From positions 87,828,903 to 87,892,902 of the forward strand of contig OX235262.1 in assembly GCA_944472135.2 (NCBI GenBank): 64,000 nucleotides of DNA. The letters run 5' to 3'. Shown piece by piece: positions 10,792 through 23,634 of this stretch. Source of the stretch: Trichobilharzia regenti. Taxonomy: Eukaryota; Platyhelminthes; Trematoda; Strigeidida; Schistosomatidae. Made by a program: the position numbers and the translations under genes. Every line of letters begins with the position of its first letter. The first letter of the stretch is position 1. Under the pieces are notes generated by a model. The model saw only the letters and a program-made list of their open reading frames with translations. It did no database searches and was not told the origin of the DNA.

Positions 10792-12460
10792 AGTACCGCC
10801 AGCAAAAAAGTAAGCTGATTTTTGTACTCCCAAACTATCTGAGGACTCAAAAGCTTTAGACAGATGTACTTATGTTACTTCTCCCGTGTTGTTGAGAGAG
10901 AATATCTTCCTCCATTCTATCCCCCAAAAATTGGTCTGGTATGAAAGACTGCATCTGCTCTGTTGTGATCTATTTGTTTGCCGCGGTGACTGGATGTGTC
11001 GTTTGACAGTTCCTTCTCCTACCTTGAGTAAATCTCGTCTCTGGCCACTTCAGCTGAATTTATCACAACTACTCCTTTGCCTCGCTAGGCCAGAAAAAAT
11101 GCTGGTAGAGAGGAAAGGTTGGGTATGAGGCTAGCAACCCCATCCTATAAAATAAACACTGATACGGAAACTTCAAGACTCTAGCTTGAAGCCCCATATT
11201 CCAGTGGGAACGTGAAGGAAAAATTATATTACACTTATATATATACACAGGACTGAAGTCGTTCGGTTCATTCAAGGTGCGTATGGTTACAATGTCATCC
11301 AATGAGTCCTTGTTCTTCGCAAGGACCTTTACATCCTCCTCTTCCTACATAGGTCCTGTGTAGTAAGGTGGACCTCTCGCCTTGACACAACTTTTGCTGC
11401 TTCTCCATATCACCCCTTCAACTACTTGAGTCTGTTTTTTATGTTCGTCATCTCAACAATATGAGGTCATAATCCGTTTTCCATTTTGCTAGTTTCCCCA
11501 ATCGTGCTGTCAAGATCCTCGTGGCATCACCTGAAAGGTGGAAAACAGTTGCTATGTACATACCAGAATAAGGGGATATTGACTTACTGGATTTTTTAGG
11601 ACTCGGCAGTGGTAACTGAAATTAATGGGGGAGCGATCCACATAATGACACTTGGAAGATCATAATCAGAGGTCCAGTGTTAATCCTTCAGTCACTACAG
11701 ATTTCTGGGTGTGGATGAGTAGGTTAGAATGTTCTGTACAATTCGCGCCACCATTTGTATGAAGCCAAATCCTCGCTACATATTGCTGCACCATATACTT
11801 CACTTATCAGTTACCACACTCTCTCCTACGTGGAATAGACAATCAGACCCGACGCACTAGATGAATCAGCCACGATAAATCTAGGTTAAAAGCTGCATAT
11901 CTGGTGCTAAGTTCATCAAAATATAAAAACTTAAACCATAATTAGTTCACAGTTCTAAAACGTTTTTGCTGTGATGGACACACTTGAAAAGTGAATTTAT
12001 CATGAACTTTGAAAATTCTACTTTCTATTCAGCCAGCTTCCAAATATCCAATATCGTTTTTACGAGATAGTGCTCTTTTCTCGGTTGTGAGGCGAAGGTT
12101 GGTGGTCTTCGGTAAACTTCTGCGTCGTTCATCCCACCATTCTACTATCTCAGCTTTGGTTATCCCGAAAAAGAGTGGTGCTGGGACTAATTATGTTGTT
12201 TATAGTATGCAGTGTATTCAGACTTTGTTACTACTGTGATGGAGTTGATCCTTTCCTCAGTTCGTCCTCTGGTGTCGTCGTCCGAAGAAAAGACATAATA
12301 ATAGCAATAACAGATACAATTAGCTTAAGTTGTGTAGACTAACAGACAGAAAAAGAATTAAAGAAGACGTAAATACAAACAGCTAATTAAATTTGAAGTT
12401 GACATACATACATATATAAATAGGTATAATATCAGTAATAATAAGTGTAAGTGTAGTAGT
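10792..12460. other. Intergenic stretch holding one SINE remnant
   Basis: Apart from the SINE-C body at 11070-11225, no gene or repeat was recognised. The stretch 12300-12460 is A-rich and may include the 3' end of the neighbouring LINE. Confidence 0.35.
11070..11225 (+). mobile_element. SINE-C body fragment without tRNA head
   Basis: Carries GAGAGGAAAGGTTGGGTATG AGGCTAGCAACCCCATCC-type leader (broken here for length) and the 3' block CTAGCTTGAAGCCCCATATT followed by CCAGTGGGAACGTGAAGGA, as in the copies at 51665 and 54382. The tRNA-like 5' part is missing. Confidence 0.7.
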
Positions 12461-12779
12461 TGGAGCGGTCAGGAGAGTAAGACAAAAGGGAATATGAAGA
12501 GGCGAAATGGTAAGCTTATACTTCTACCCATTGGTAATGTATGAGATTTTAGGGAAATAGACCGTTTGTATGCAGTCATTGTGTGGCTGCCTGATTGTGC
12601 AACCTTCGCTTCGAGCTGTTTACAGACGCTGCTGTGGCTACATATGCCTATAAGAAGTTCCAGGGATGGCAAACGCGCAATGAAACGAAATGGAAGTGCA
12701 CTCGAGTCTTTGCCCTCTGGTGAGCAATTCTTCTGGGATTTCCACGTGGGAGCCTATACCTGCTAATTTGCAGAGCACC

Positions 12780-13790
12780 TTTGTTTGGGTGATTCTGGCC
12801 GTTCGTTATTTTGTAGGCAGTAATTAAATCCCCCTAAGCCTACGGTAGCTAAGTGTGAATAGACCTAATTTTTTCATCCGTTCATCATTCGGTTTACTTC
12901 GGAAACCCACCACTCCTATTTCGCCGGGCTTGTGACTCTTTCCAAGAGGTTGGCGTCTCTTATAAGAGGTGGGAATGCAATTATATTATGCACTTCAAGG
13001 TGGGTCTGACGTATGTTTTGTACAACCTTAGAAAGAGCCCGGAAGTGAGTGCACCTAAGTGTCCATGAGTAAAGTGTATGACCGCATATGCCGTTGCTAC
13101 GTTCCCTTGTAATTAACGCTTGTGTCCACTTTTCCGTTAGAACTAGACCTAAGTCACGCTTCGACGTTGTCCAGGACAAGCTTTCGTTGCACAGGGTATA
13201 ACTTGCGTTCTGCAGCCTACAGGTGTGTAATTTAACTACTTTCCACTTTTTCAAGTTGAAACTCATTCCATTGGCCTCCGCCCGGTCTTTCAGAAGCTTT
13301 CGACCTGTCTGCAGCCTATTCGAGTCTTCCGAGCACTGTATTGCCCGCCATATTTTTACTTCAGCGTATACAAGATTCGGGCAGCTTAGACGGCTTGGTA
13401 GTTCATTGATAAAATTCAAGAACTTCAGTGATCCTACGATTGAACCTTGTGATACTTCTGATGGCGAGCCGTGTCAAGAAGATCGGACTCGATTGACCTT
13501 GATGCATAATTGCTTTTCACCTAGGCAGTACTTCAACTATGACAGAAGCAGCTCAACTATACCTGCCTGACTTATTTTTATAGGATGTCACGGTGAACTG
13601 TGTCAAATGTCATCTCAAAATCTAGGAAGACCACATAGATTGAGATTTTCATATCCCACCATGATTTCTAATCGTCTCAAGCTGAAAGTAAGTTTCTTAC
13701 AAAGGACCTGCTTTTCCTGGAACCATGTTGTACTTCACGAAGTTATTAGTCCTTTAGAGGATGAGGGTGCTGACGTTAACGGATAGTACG
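12780..13790 (-). pseudogene. CR1/SR1-like LINE reverse transcriptase fragment
   Basis: Leftward remnant of a reverse transcriptase. About 13590-13660 reads VVFLDFEMTFDTVHRD, the motif with the first catalytic Asp. 12916-13419 reads NFINELPSRLSCPNLVYAEV then KIWRAIQ, where the YADD box has lost residues (YA-EV), followed by SFNLKKWKVV and SWTTSKRDLGLVLTEKWTQ. Stops and frameshifts lie between these parts, so it is inactive. DNA to about 12460 may be the element's 3' end. Confidence 0.8.
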
Positions 13791-13844
13791 ATTTATACTA
13801 ACTTAAGATCTAGTACTCACAACGTCTATATCATTCGTTCAGTG

Positions 13845-14070
13845 TAGGCCAAAGGTAAAGAAAAAACACCAGAATTGATCGTCTAAATTACAAATTATAT
13901 TTTGAGATCAAATTGGAGTGCGAAATGATTGGTTTACTATCTAGGGATAGTGCACGAACGAACGAACGTAGCACGGTCGCGTTGTTAACGGCAGGAATGC
14001 TTGACCGTAGGCTTTCAGCTAATCAAACCGAGTAAGACAATGAGAGTCAGCATCCAGTGTTCATCGATGA
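13845..14070 (+). repeat. Unclassified interspersed repeat, copy 2
   Basis: Homologous to the reverse complement of 5950-6240. Contains GAACGAACGAACG and the shared ATGCTTGACCG block. Lies 0.4 kb upstream of the first visible receptor-phosphatase exon. Confidence 0.5.
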
Positions 14071-14475
14071 ATTCTATGTTGAATAATTCTGAAGGAATTC
14101 CCGCCGCTGCTGTGCTATCGAGGTGCTTCCTGGTGTGATTATCACATATAAATTCCAGTGCTTTTAACAGTACTTTAAGAAAATCTGTTTTTCGCATCAT
14201 TATTTGAGCAGATTCAGCAACTTATAGTATGAGGAAAAAAATGAGTGAGCTTACACAGTTATTCTAAAATACTTGAATCTTGCATCTTTTATTTGTTCGT
14301 TTCAATGTCTCTACGGTATATGAGATGGTGGCAATATGAATATTAAACGTGTCTGATGCATTTGATGGTATTCTATGGTTGTGCCCAGTATTCTCTATTC
14401 ATTTTTACTTTATTTTTTGCAAACCCGGTATTAACAAGTTAGTTAGTGTTTTGAATATTTACCTTGTATGAGTAG

Positions 14476-14628
14476 GTGTTTGCCCGAATCAGCCATCAAG
14501 ATTTGGTAAGAATTGTTCATACGAGTGTCACTGTTTGGAGGATGCATGTGATTCAACGACTAATGGCGTCGGGTGTAAATTCGGGCTTTGCAGTCCTGGC
14601 TTCGTGGGATTTCCTGCTTGCCAAGATG
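14476..14628 (+). CDS. RPTP exon a: EGF-like repeat 1
   Basis: Acceptor GAGTAG, enters and leaves in phase 1. Encodes CPNQPSRFGKNCSYECHC followed by CDSTT, GCKFGLCSPGFVGFPAC: eight cysteines in the CP..G..C...C.C....C....C..G..G..C spacing of MEGF/Tie-type EGF repeats. Such repeats are extracellular and disulphide-bonded. This is the first exon I can place; it needs an upstream exon ending in phase 1. Confidence 0.85.
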
Positions 14629-17600
14629 GTAATCAATGCTTAAAGACAAATATTTTTAATGGATTTATATTTCTAGCATGTCCACCTGGTAATTATGGTC
14701 TAAACTGTACGGTAAAGTGCAATTGTGAACCGCAGAACGTATGTAATCCTATTAATGGTGTATGCATAGGGGGAAACAAATGCAACAGACGCTATTATGG
14801 AGCTGCATGCATTCATGGTAATTATAAGTCTATAATATAAATGGTTTTAGAACGAACGAGAATGATTTTTCCACCTACTGTTTACAGTGACTGTGAGAGT
14901 CTTTATATTGTTTGGCCGGAGTTTAATGAGTCTTACTACGTTGGATCATCAAATATTGTTAAGTACACGTTAGTCCTTGTCAGGCATTGTTATAACATTT
15001 TAATTAGGATTCTTTTTAGAACGACTTCGTCAAATCTCTCAGTTTACCAGTCAGTCGATCGGACTATGCTTTCTCGAAACGATTATGAATTACAATTTTT
15101 CAATGACAATTTATCTGTTCCATTTACCTTCTCAATCAGAGCAGACTTTATGGTAACTTTGTCGAGTGATGAATATCTTGAGGAAGGTGTCCCAAGCCCC
15201 GAATCGAATCCTCTAGAGATCAAATGTCCTGGTAATTGTTTTCCGGTTTTTACTACATTGTGTAAAGTAATATCTAGATTTTAACATAATGTCATATGAT
15301 TTTCATTCCATGTTGAACTGTATTTTAGTAAAGTAGATTATTTCTAATCCCTGTGTGACAGGATGTGACACATATAATGCTGCATACTACCATAGGAGGT
15401 CAGCCGTTACCCTTTACTTCAAAGTAGACTAAAGCTATCTCACGACATCGATTTCGCTTGCGTCCAGGGCCTGCCAAATGCATGTTCATGATTATATATA
15501 TGGTTCTTGTTTCATTTTTATCATTCTTTGCAAGTAACATGTGAGATTTTCTATCGACTGCACAATGAATACAAGGCGCTGCTAAGTGACGGCCATATAA
15601 AATATTTGGACGTTTCGCTGTTGTTCCTTGAGAAGCATTTTTACAAGTTCATAGAAAGGTTCATTATTGAAGTTTAAAGCAAAACGAAATATTTTATTTT
15701 TGTTTAACTGGGTATTATGTTAATCATCATTTAAAGAATTTAACAGGGTATCCTCAGTAATGTTATTCTCCCATACGTACGTCATAAGCTTACATTTCAC
15801 CCTGAGTTCAGTGTGGAATTCTTTCTAAGTATTACTCGGTGAAAAACTTTATCGAGCGACCAATCCAAAATTTAGTCAGGCTTTTGTCAAGTTTCTGTAT
15901 AATCCATGTATCTGACAATAGGTTTGCAATGTTATTTTGCATTGACGTGAAATGTTTATTTGTTTGGAGCTCCTTACACTTTTCCTGTCTTTACATAACT
16001 TCAGGAGCCCTTTATATTAATAGGTTAGGTATTTAATTTTGTTGTCGGTTACACTTTTGCTGCTTATCGATCTCTTACTTTGTCGATCCTAGTTTAAGGA
16101 CGGAAAATGCAGTTATTCCAGGTCTTCCATTCTGTAAGGTTGTACATCAGTGATAGGCACTGCTTGCGATGGGTGAAATCAGTAGCATGTTGTCATGTGC
16201 ACCATTATGCGTTACTAAATGTCATTATGTATATTGTGAGTTATATGCGAATACGTGTTACTAATGCTTGTTCAAATAAAGTATGAATTCAAAGGGTTTA
16301 ATCCCTAAAATAAAAGATATGTAATGTTAAGTAACAGCATCTGAACAGATTGCAGAAGAATACTGCAGGTTATGCTAGTTTATATTGTTGGGCCTGATAA
16401 GAACTAACCTTAAATTCCTTCAAACATCGAGGTAGTTTATACGTTGTCTAATATTCAGTTTTATTAGTAATTACCTTTTTCCAAACGTAATTGTATTCTG
16501 GTGAAGTGTGAATATCTTATTTAGTGTAGACTTTTTCCTCAGATTGCTCTGACGGTTACGATTAAACTTAGCGTAAATTTCTTTTTGTTCCAGACTTTCA
16601 GCTGGTGGTTTAAAGTCCCGAAATTTCCTGTAGAACTAGTGAAGTCAACCACTGTTGAACGTTCAGCCCATATTAAGCCATGAAAACTGCGTAATTACGA
16701 ATCTTTGAAAACTATTATACTTGAGAGACTATACTACCAAGTAATTTATATATCACCTATTCGTACTCAGCATAATTTCATTGAATGCTGACAGAATTGA
16801 AAGCTAATGCGTCATGAAGTTTTCAGTCAGTTTCAGTGTAAAGTATCACTTACAAGGAATTTTGACCTTAATACATAGATAACATCTTAAAACTTCAACT
16901 TGATAAGTTTTCGTCCCATGTTAATCATAGTTCGGCTGACACCTGAGGTTTTTGAAAATCATTTTGTTACTTTCACTTCGTAAACAAATATTTCAACTCA
17001 GTTTCATTTTCATTTGAAATGAAAATAAAATTAAAGCATCAGCATATAAAAAACTTGTCCATTGTTAGCACATTCACGAAGTAACCTTATGTTGTTGAAT
17101 TATATTAGTGTAGTTTATTGCTACCTTGCGAATCGAATACTATTATTTTTCACATATTTCATTTATGCATTTGTTGGCCAAAAAGCATGTTATGATTAAA
17201 TATTGGTGCAGTATAGGCTTGGAACTGGGTTGCCTACACTTAAATATATCAATCTGTCTACCATTATTATTGTCGTTTATAAATCTTATATCTGAATTCT
17301 ATTTATACCTGGTTATAAATCACTTTTGCATTTCATCCAGCTCTATCCAATGTGTCTGTTGTAACAAATAAAAATTCTGTGGACGTATCTTGGGATGGAC
17401 ATGGAAATCCTGCGGTTGTGAAAGTCTATATACATATCACATTGATTGCTATAGGAGATTGTCTCATTTTGCCACAATCAAATTATATAAATTACACCAA
17501 GACAGTTAATATTGATACCAGAAAGACTGTGCTGCAGTTGGACTACTGGCGGCGTTATTCCGTAACAGTTTACGGCCTAACACCTCACGATGTTGCTACT

Positions 17601-20600
17601 GCACCGTCAACCACCACTATTATGACACAGTTTGAGAGTAAGTTTCTACAAACATACTTTTATATTGTACTCCTAACCTAATTCAAGCTTGGATGATGGT
17701 TAGTTTAAGAAGAAGTTGGTTTACGACAGGATTTATTAAATTATTAGTACATATAACTCATGACAATTAGTGGAGTTATAATTTGTCAGTAGGGTTTTAT
17801 CAACTTATAAAAGTATATGGTTTAGGATTTTTATAAACAGTAGTATTTTTTGGGAATATTCAAACGTGAGCGAAATATAGTTAGTGTTTGTTAAGTATCT
17901 CATAGTAGTCGCTTTCAAGATGATGTTTAGGTGATAGCTTGTCTTTTAGCCTAAATATGAAAAGTCAGTTAAATTCATTAGCTACTTTCATTCTTCGGGT
18001 CTTTGTGTCGGCCTTAACAAGCTATTTACCAATATAATGTAGAAGTAAAAACAATTCGATAACTGAAATATGCCTGACTTGTTTGTCAAAGAATAAGCGT
18101 ATTTATCAGCAGCCTGTTTCATCACAATATACATTTGAAATATGTGTCGATAGGTGGACAATCTGATTAATATATAGATTTCCGACCAATTTTTCTGCAG
18201 GTTAAATGCAGATTGCCCAACGGCTAAACTGAGTAGGCGTAGCTTATCTGAAACGTGTAATGTATTGGCGCAACACATTTCGGACATTCTGATCACACAC
18301 GTACTTGTCATACACAGTTTTTATATAAGGCAAGAAAGCATGAATAATTACAATACAGGTCAAGATCACAAAATAATGGGTAGGGAGACGCAAAAGGTGT
18401 GGGTAAGAAAGATAAAGGGAGGAAAAAAAAGCCAAAGAAAGGGTTTGAAAATACTATGAAGTAAAATTGGTCCTTGGTTCTAAGTTGGATTACCAAGGCA
18501 GGTTTAAGGTGATAACAAATAACTTTTGGACGCATAAGACAGGTTTAAGTCTTTTAATGGCTAAGGCTTCAATGAATTTAAGTATGTGACCCAACCTTGT
18601 CTTATATATCGGCTTAAAGGCATTGTTAAAATCAACCTTATGACCCGTCTCTATAATATGCTTCGCTATAGATGATGTTGGACATCTATTTCCCGGGTCA
18701 GTTGTATCTGGCGATTTCATTTGTTGTTGCAACCACTTTGGAATGTGTTCTGTAGCCCTAACATCCAGAGACCGATGGGTCCTCCCTATGTACGTGTCTC
18801 CACACATACATGTAAATTGATAAACACAGTGGGATGTGACACTATCGTTCGGATAATGTGAGGGTTTACAGGACAGCATAGTTTTCGTTTTCTCTATGAA
18901 GGTAAGTTTAGCTGCATAATAGGTTCTATTAATTGCGGCCTTTAGTCTTTGTCTAGTGACTAGACTTTGTTGATCACCTCTGAACGGCAAGGATATGTAA
19001 ACATCTTTTTTGGGAACTGATTGGATTGGTAAAGCTGTGTGGTTGACACTTCCATAACGTCTAATAAATCTCATTGGGTAATTGTTATCTAACAGTATTT
19101 CAGTGAGATGTTGTCTTTCTTCTTCAATTGTATCGGCGGTACATATACGGTGAACACGCTTGAACAAACATTTAACCAACGCCTTTTTACACTGTAGTGG
19201 ACAGAAACTATAGTAATTTAGATACTGTCCAGTCCATGTTGACTTCCTGTAGACAGATCGTTTTATTGACCCATCTTCTCTAAGGGTTATGAGTACATCT
19301 AAAAATGGCAGGCATCCATTATTCTCTTTAACATAAGTTAGCGATATACTATTTTGTGCTCTGTTGACCTGGTTTAGGTCGCCAATACATTACACGTTTC
19401 AGATAAACTACGTCTTCTTATTGTTTTGTCGAAATTTATAAAGGGAACCAATTGCTTTAAACTGAGTAGATTAATGAGATTCTGAATCATTGCCATTTCA
19501 TTATAATGTGATGTGTAGGTTGTATAGTGTCAGTTAAAGTTGAGTTAGGCCTGATGAAGAAAATAAGAATGATAAAAAAGACATGAAATCAAGTACTGAA
19601 TTGTATGATAGTTCGTCTAAGTTATATGAAGAGGTGTTGACCTTCTGTTGAACTTAAATCACTGGAAGATATACCTGCGTCAGTGGCACAGTGGTTAGGA
19701 CTCACGCCGACCATGCACATGGTCCGGGGTTCGAGCCCACGCCGGCGCACACCTGATATCTATGGTCGGCCTGCAAAATTTGGGCTACCGATATCCATGC
19801 TGAAAACTCCATACTTGTACCAAAAATACAGTGTGGAATCAAGCTGTAAATCAAGAAAAAAAAATATTGACTACAATCTTTGGGTTTTGAAACTTCGGTT
19901 AATGAGTTTTGTTTGCTTTCTTTATCATCAAATTCTTCTTTTACATTTTGATAGCTTATTTCCACTCACTTCTATGTGGTTGTTCAGTGCTTATAACTAA
20001 CTCGTCTTTTGTGATTGTAGATCCGAAAGGCCCACCAATGAATTTACGTCAGCTATCTCAAGCAAATCAATCTATATATGTAACTTGGGACTATCCTTTA
20101 TGCTCTCAACGTGGTGGTCCTTTGGAAGCGTATGTTGTTAATATTTCAACATTATCATCTACTACTTTGCCAATTATACTAAGTAATCCACAAAATGTCC
20201 CTCCTATTCAGATTATCGGTCTTGTGCCTCAGATTTTATATACAATACAGGTGGCTTACAGAAATGCTATGGGTGTCGGACCTGCAGCTCAAATAAACAT
20301 ATCTCTCAACAGATCAGGTAAATTCTCACTTTTTCATTTCTCTGGTATATACTACCGATTGATATTAGTAGTTATTTCCTCGCTAGGTAGAAGTGATCAC
20401 AACAGCAAACAGCCGTTATGCTCGTTTTTGATGGAACTAGTTTATCGGTGGTGCTTCTGGTTAGACTCGGCTCAGGCAGCCGCATCATCCGACTGCCGAG
20501 CAAAGCATCATCGATTGGTGTTGTAACAGTCTCCAACTACTCATTTCAGTCGGTAGTATATTCTCTCTCTCTCTCTCTCTCAATATTTTGCTTTTTTTTC

Positions 20601-23575
20601 TTGATTTCCACTTACTGTATCAGTCAGGCCACGTGTTGTTTCAAAAAGTAAGCACCGTTCTCTGAAATGTATTACTTAACTATTACAATGGAAGGATTGC
20701 TTTTCAGTCACGCTGCACTGCTGTGAATTGCTTAAATGACAAGTTACTTAATTTATGTCAGAAGACAGAAAAAAAGTAGTCACTGATTTACTATTCTCGA
20801 TGAACGTATTGAATGTCTTTGTGGGTGGAAAAGTAGTCGTAAATTCATCGTTAAAAAATTACTAATCGTTTATCATGATCTTCATGATCGCATTTGATTG
20901 TTATTATTATTACTACGTCCATTTCGTTTACTTGTGGCTCAGTGGTTTCAGCATACGACCTTCAGTCTGTGGGTCTCGGATAGGAATTTCACTACATATA
21001 TTTCAGTCTAATCTGCTGGATAGAGTTTCAGCCCCGACCATAACCGTGACTCAAACTGGTATATTAGGAATCTCATCCGGGTAGCCGATCTCTGAGTTGC
21101 AATTTTGTTTAAATATATAGTATATGGCATTCAGTTTGATATTTTCGGAATAGTCAAGGTTCAATTACAATGAGGTAAATAATTCATGCTTTACCACATC
21201 ATATAGTATAATATCGCTTCTAGCCTGTCACTTGTAAACTTGCCATTGCAACAACCAACCTGTTTGCATGGGCCATTGGATCGCGTCCCAGTGGCTTAAT
21301 GGTATACGAGCTCGCCTTGTAACCAGGAGGTCCTGGGTTCGAACCCTGGCGGGTATGTACTGATGAAGAGTCCCAAACTAGGAAGAAACAGTTACCCAGT
21401 ACTCCAGAGTTTTCCAATGGTTCTCTAACCAATGTTAGTTCATGATGAAATCCTGTAGTCAACCAAATCCCTACACACCAACACTTAAACAACCTGTTTG
21501 CCCTACTGCACTTAATTTTCCGTTCATATTTGCTCCTGAATTTAGTATTCTTTCGTTTGTATGTTCATCTGTCTACCTTACGGGACTCTTAACAAACAAA
21601 GTGACATTTATAATTTTTGAGTCGTTTTATCGGTTGATAACATTTATTTGCCTATTTTTAAACATCTAATGTCAAAGGTTGACTTGAAATTCTTTATATT
21701 AAGTAGTTACATCACTATTGATTTGTTTTATCGACCAAATTATATTTTAAGGTCTAAGTAGTCTACTTGGTTGAATAATTTATTATTTTGTGCATGGAAT
21801 TTTCATTTGGATACATAATAAGCATATATGAACTGTTAGTTAATTGTTTTTTGATGTCTTCCAGTGATTAAAAATGTTGAACTATAGATGAATTGTATTC
21901 TTCATGTCCCAACCATAATAACTATCGTTTATTTGTGGTTAGGCATATGTATATATCTTATGCAATGTTTTCTAACTTAAAAATACCTACTAAGCTCAAA
22001 GGGCAAAGGATAAAGGAATGAGGACATGATATATAAATACTTGTATTGCCACACCTAATTTAGTTTTGACCCTACATAATTGATGCATCATAATTAATGG
22101 CTGGAGATAAAAGATATTATGAACTCGGTTTTTTACCTGAACTATTTTCTCTTTTAATACTTTGATGCATTTTACATTCTTAGATCTGCATACTACTTGT
22201 GTTTGAGTACAAGATATTCTTACTATACACCGTAATTTGTAGGCTTATCCCACTTACATCTTTCGAATGTATTGAATTCATCTTTTTTCTTATATATATA
22301 TATATTGATTATTTTAACACTATTATATAGTGTTGTCTAGTGTCTTGTATGTGTTATGAAATAAATGTCTGTTTTATTTATATATATGGTAAAATTAGAA
22401 AGTAGTTTTTTGTTGTTTCTTTTGCATATAGTGACTAGGGTGTGGTACTTATCAGACTGTATTTTTCCCCGTTGCATTCTTTGTGTGTCTACATAGACAT
22501 ATGTACTCTATCATACTCAATAAGGGTATTTTTGGTTACTGAGACGATATATTCCCTTCAGAAAAATTTCTTAGTACCATATTATGTTGCTCTAGTTTTT
22601 TCTCCTCTTCGTATCAAGGAAGTTGTTGTCACTGTATCAACTATTTTATTCCTACAATTGTTGTAAAAATAGAGAATTTTTGACTGCATTACTGTTACAG
22701 CGTCTTATATGCGTATAAAACAAATTGTCTACGACACAATTCATCCATCAGTTCCTTTTAAGCTGAAAATTAACGTATATGTATAGTTCATAGAAAAGTC
22801 AGATCTCTGTATACAGAAGGCGTGTTTGTTCAACCCCCGTCGAACTCTCATAGTCTTAATCTGTCCATACAAAAATATGATAATCCCCATTCATATTTTG
22901 GCCCTATTTGTTTTTCGTTTTGTTTATTTATTGCACACATCCATCCCTTATTATGTCGAATTTTATTATTAATTTCAATTCCAACAATTTCCGGTATTAT
23001 CTCTTACACCAATCAAATCAAATCCCTGCAAACCAACACTTGAATATCAATCTGATGCTCACACTAGCGACTGGCCCTATTCAGGCAGGTAATTACCTGG
23101 GTGCTAGTGAGAAATCGTGACCATTGGGGGTACAGTAGGTTGGGCGTAGGGACAAATGCTCACCGATGACGATATTGGCTAGTGATAGCGCTATATCCTG
23201 CATTGTCGGAAGTTGGAATTCATGGGTTGGCCATTGGATCGGGTCCTATTGGCCTAATAGTCTACGAGCTCACCTTGTAGTTGGAAGGTCCTGGGTTCGA
23301 ACCCCGTCGGATGCATACCGATGAAGAGTCCTAGGCCAGGACGAAACGGCTACCCAGTACTCCAAGGTTTCCCAGTGGTTCTCTAAGTGATATCAGTTCA
23401 TAAATAAATCCTGTAACCAATTAATTCAATATAATTTTTGCAATTTTGCCTTATCATGACTATCACATTATTGCATAATGTTTTCATAGCTTATTAATCT
23501 TACTATTTCTACACCCCTATGAGTTTTATATTTTTCATGGGCTATATTATAAAGTATATAACCGGTTATTTTTTG

Positions 23576-23634
<59 letters not shown>

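Noticed and set aside
14378..14434. Possible signal-peptide exon (MVVPSILYSFLLYFLQTR followed by GTATTA)
   Set aside because: Looks like a leader and has a GT, but it ends in phase 2 while the next exon requires phase 1, so it cannot join exon a as modelled.
15839..16036. Open frame within an RPTP intron
   Set aside because: No phase-compatible splice sites with flanking exons and no FN3 or EGF pattern.
19550..19590. Hammerhead-like CTGATGAAGAAAA near the Penelope-like element
   Set aside because: No stem II partner (GGAC GAAA) follows, so it is a chance match to CTGATGA.
19686..19755. tRNA gene
   Set aside because: A and B boxes are present but the cloverleaf is imperfect and the same head recurs with a common body; it is a SINE promoter. 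The same holds for all other tRNA-like hits here.
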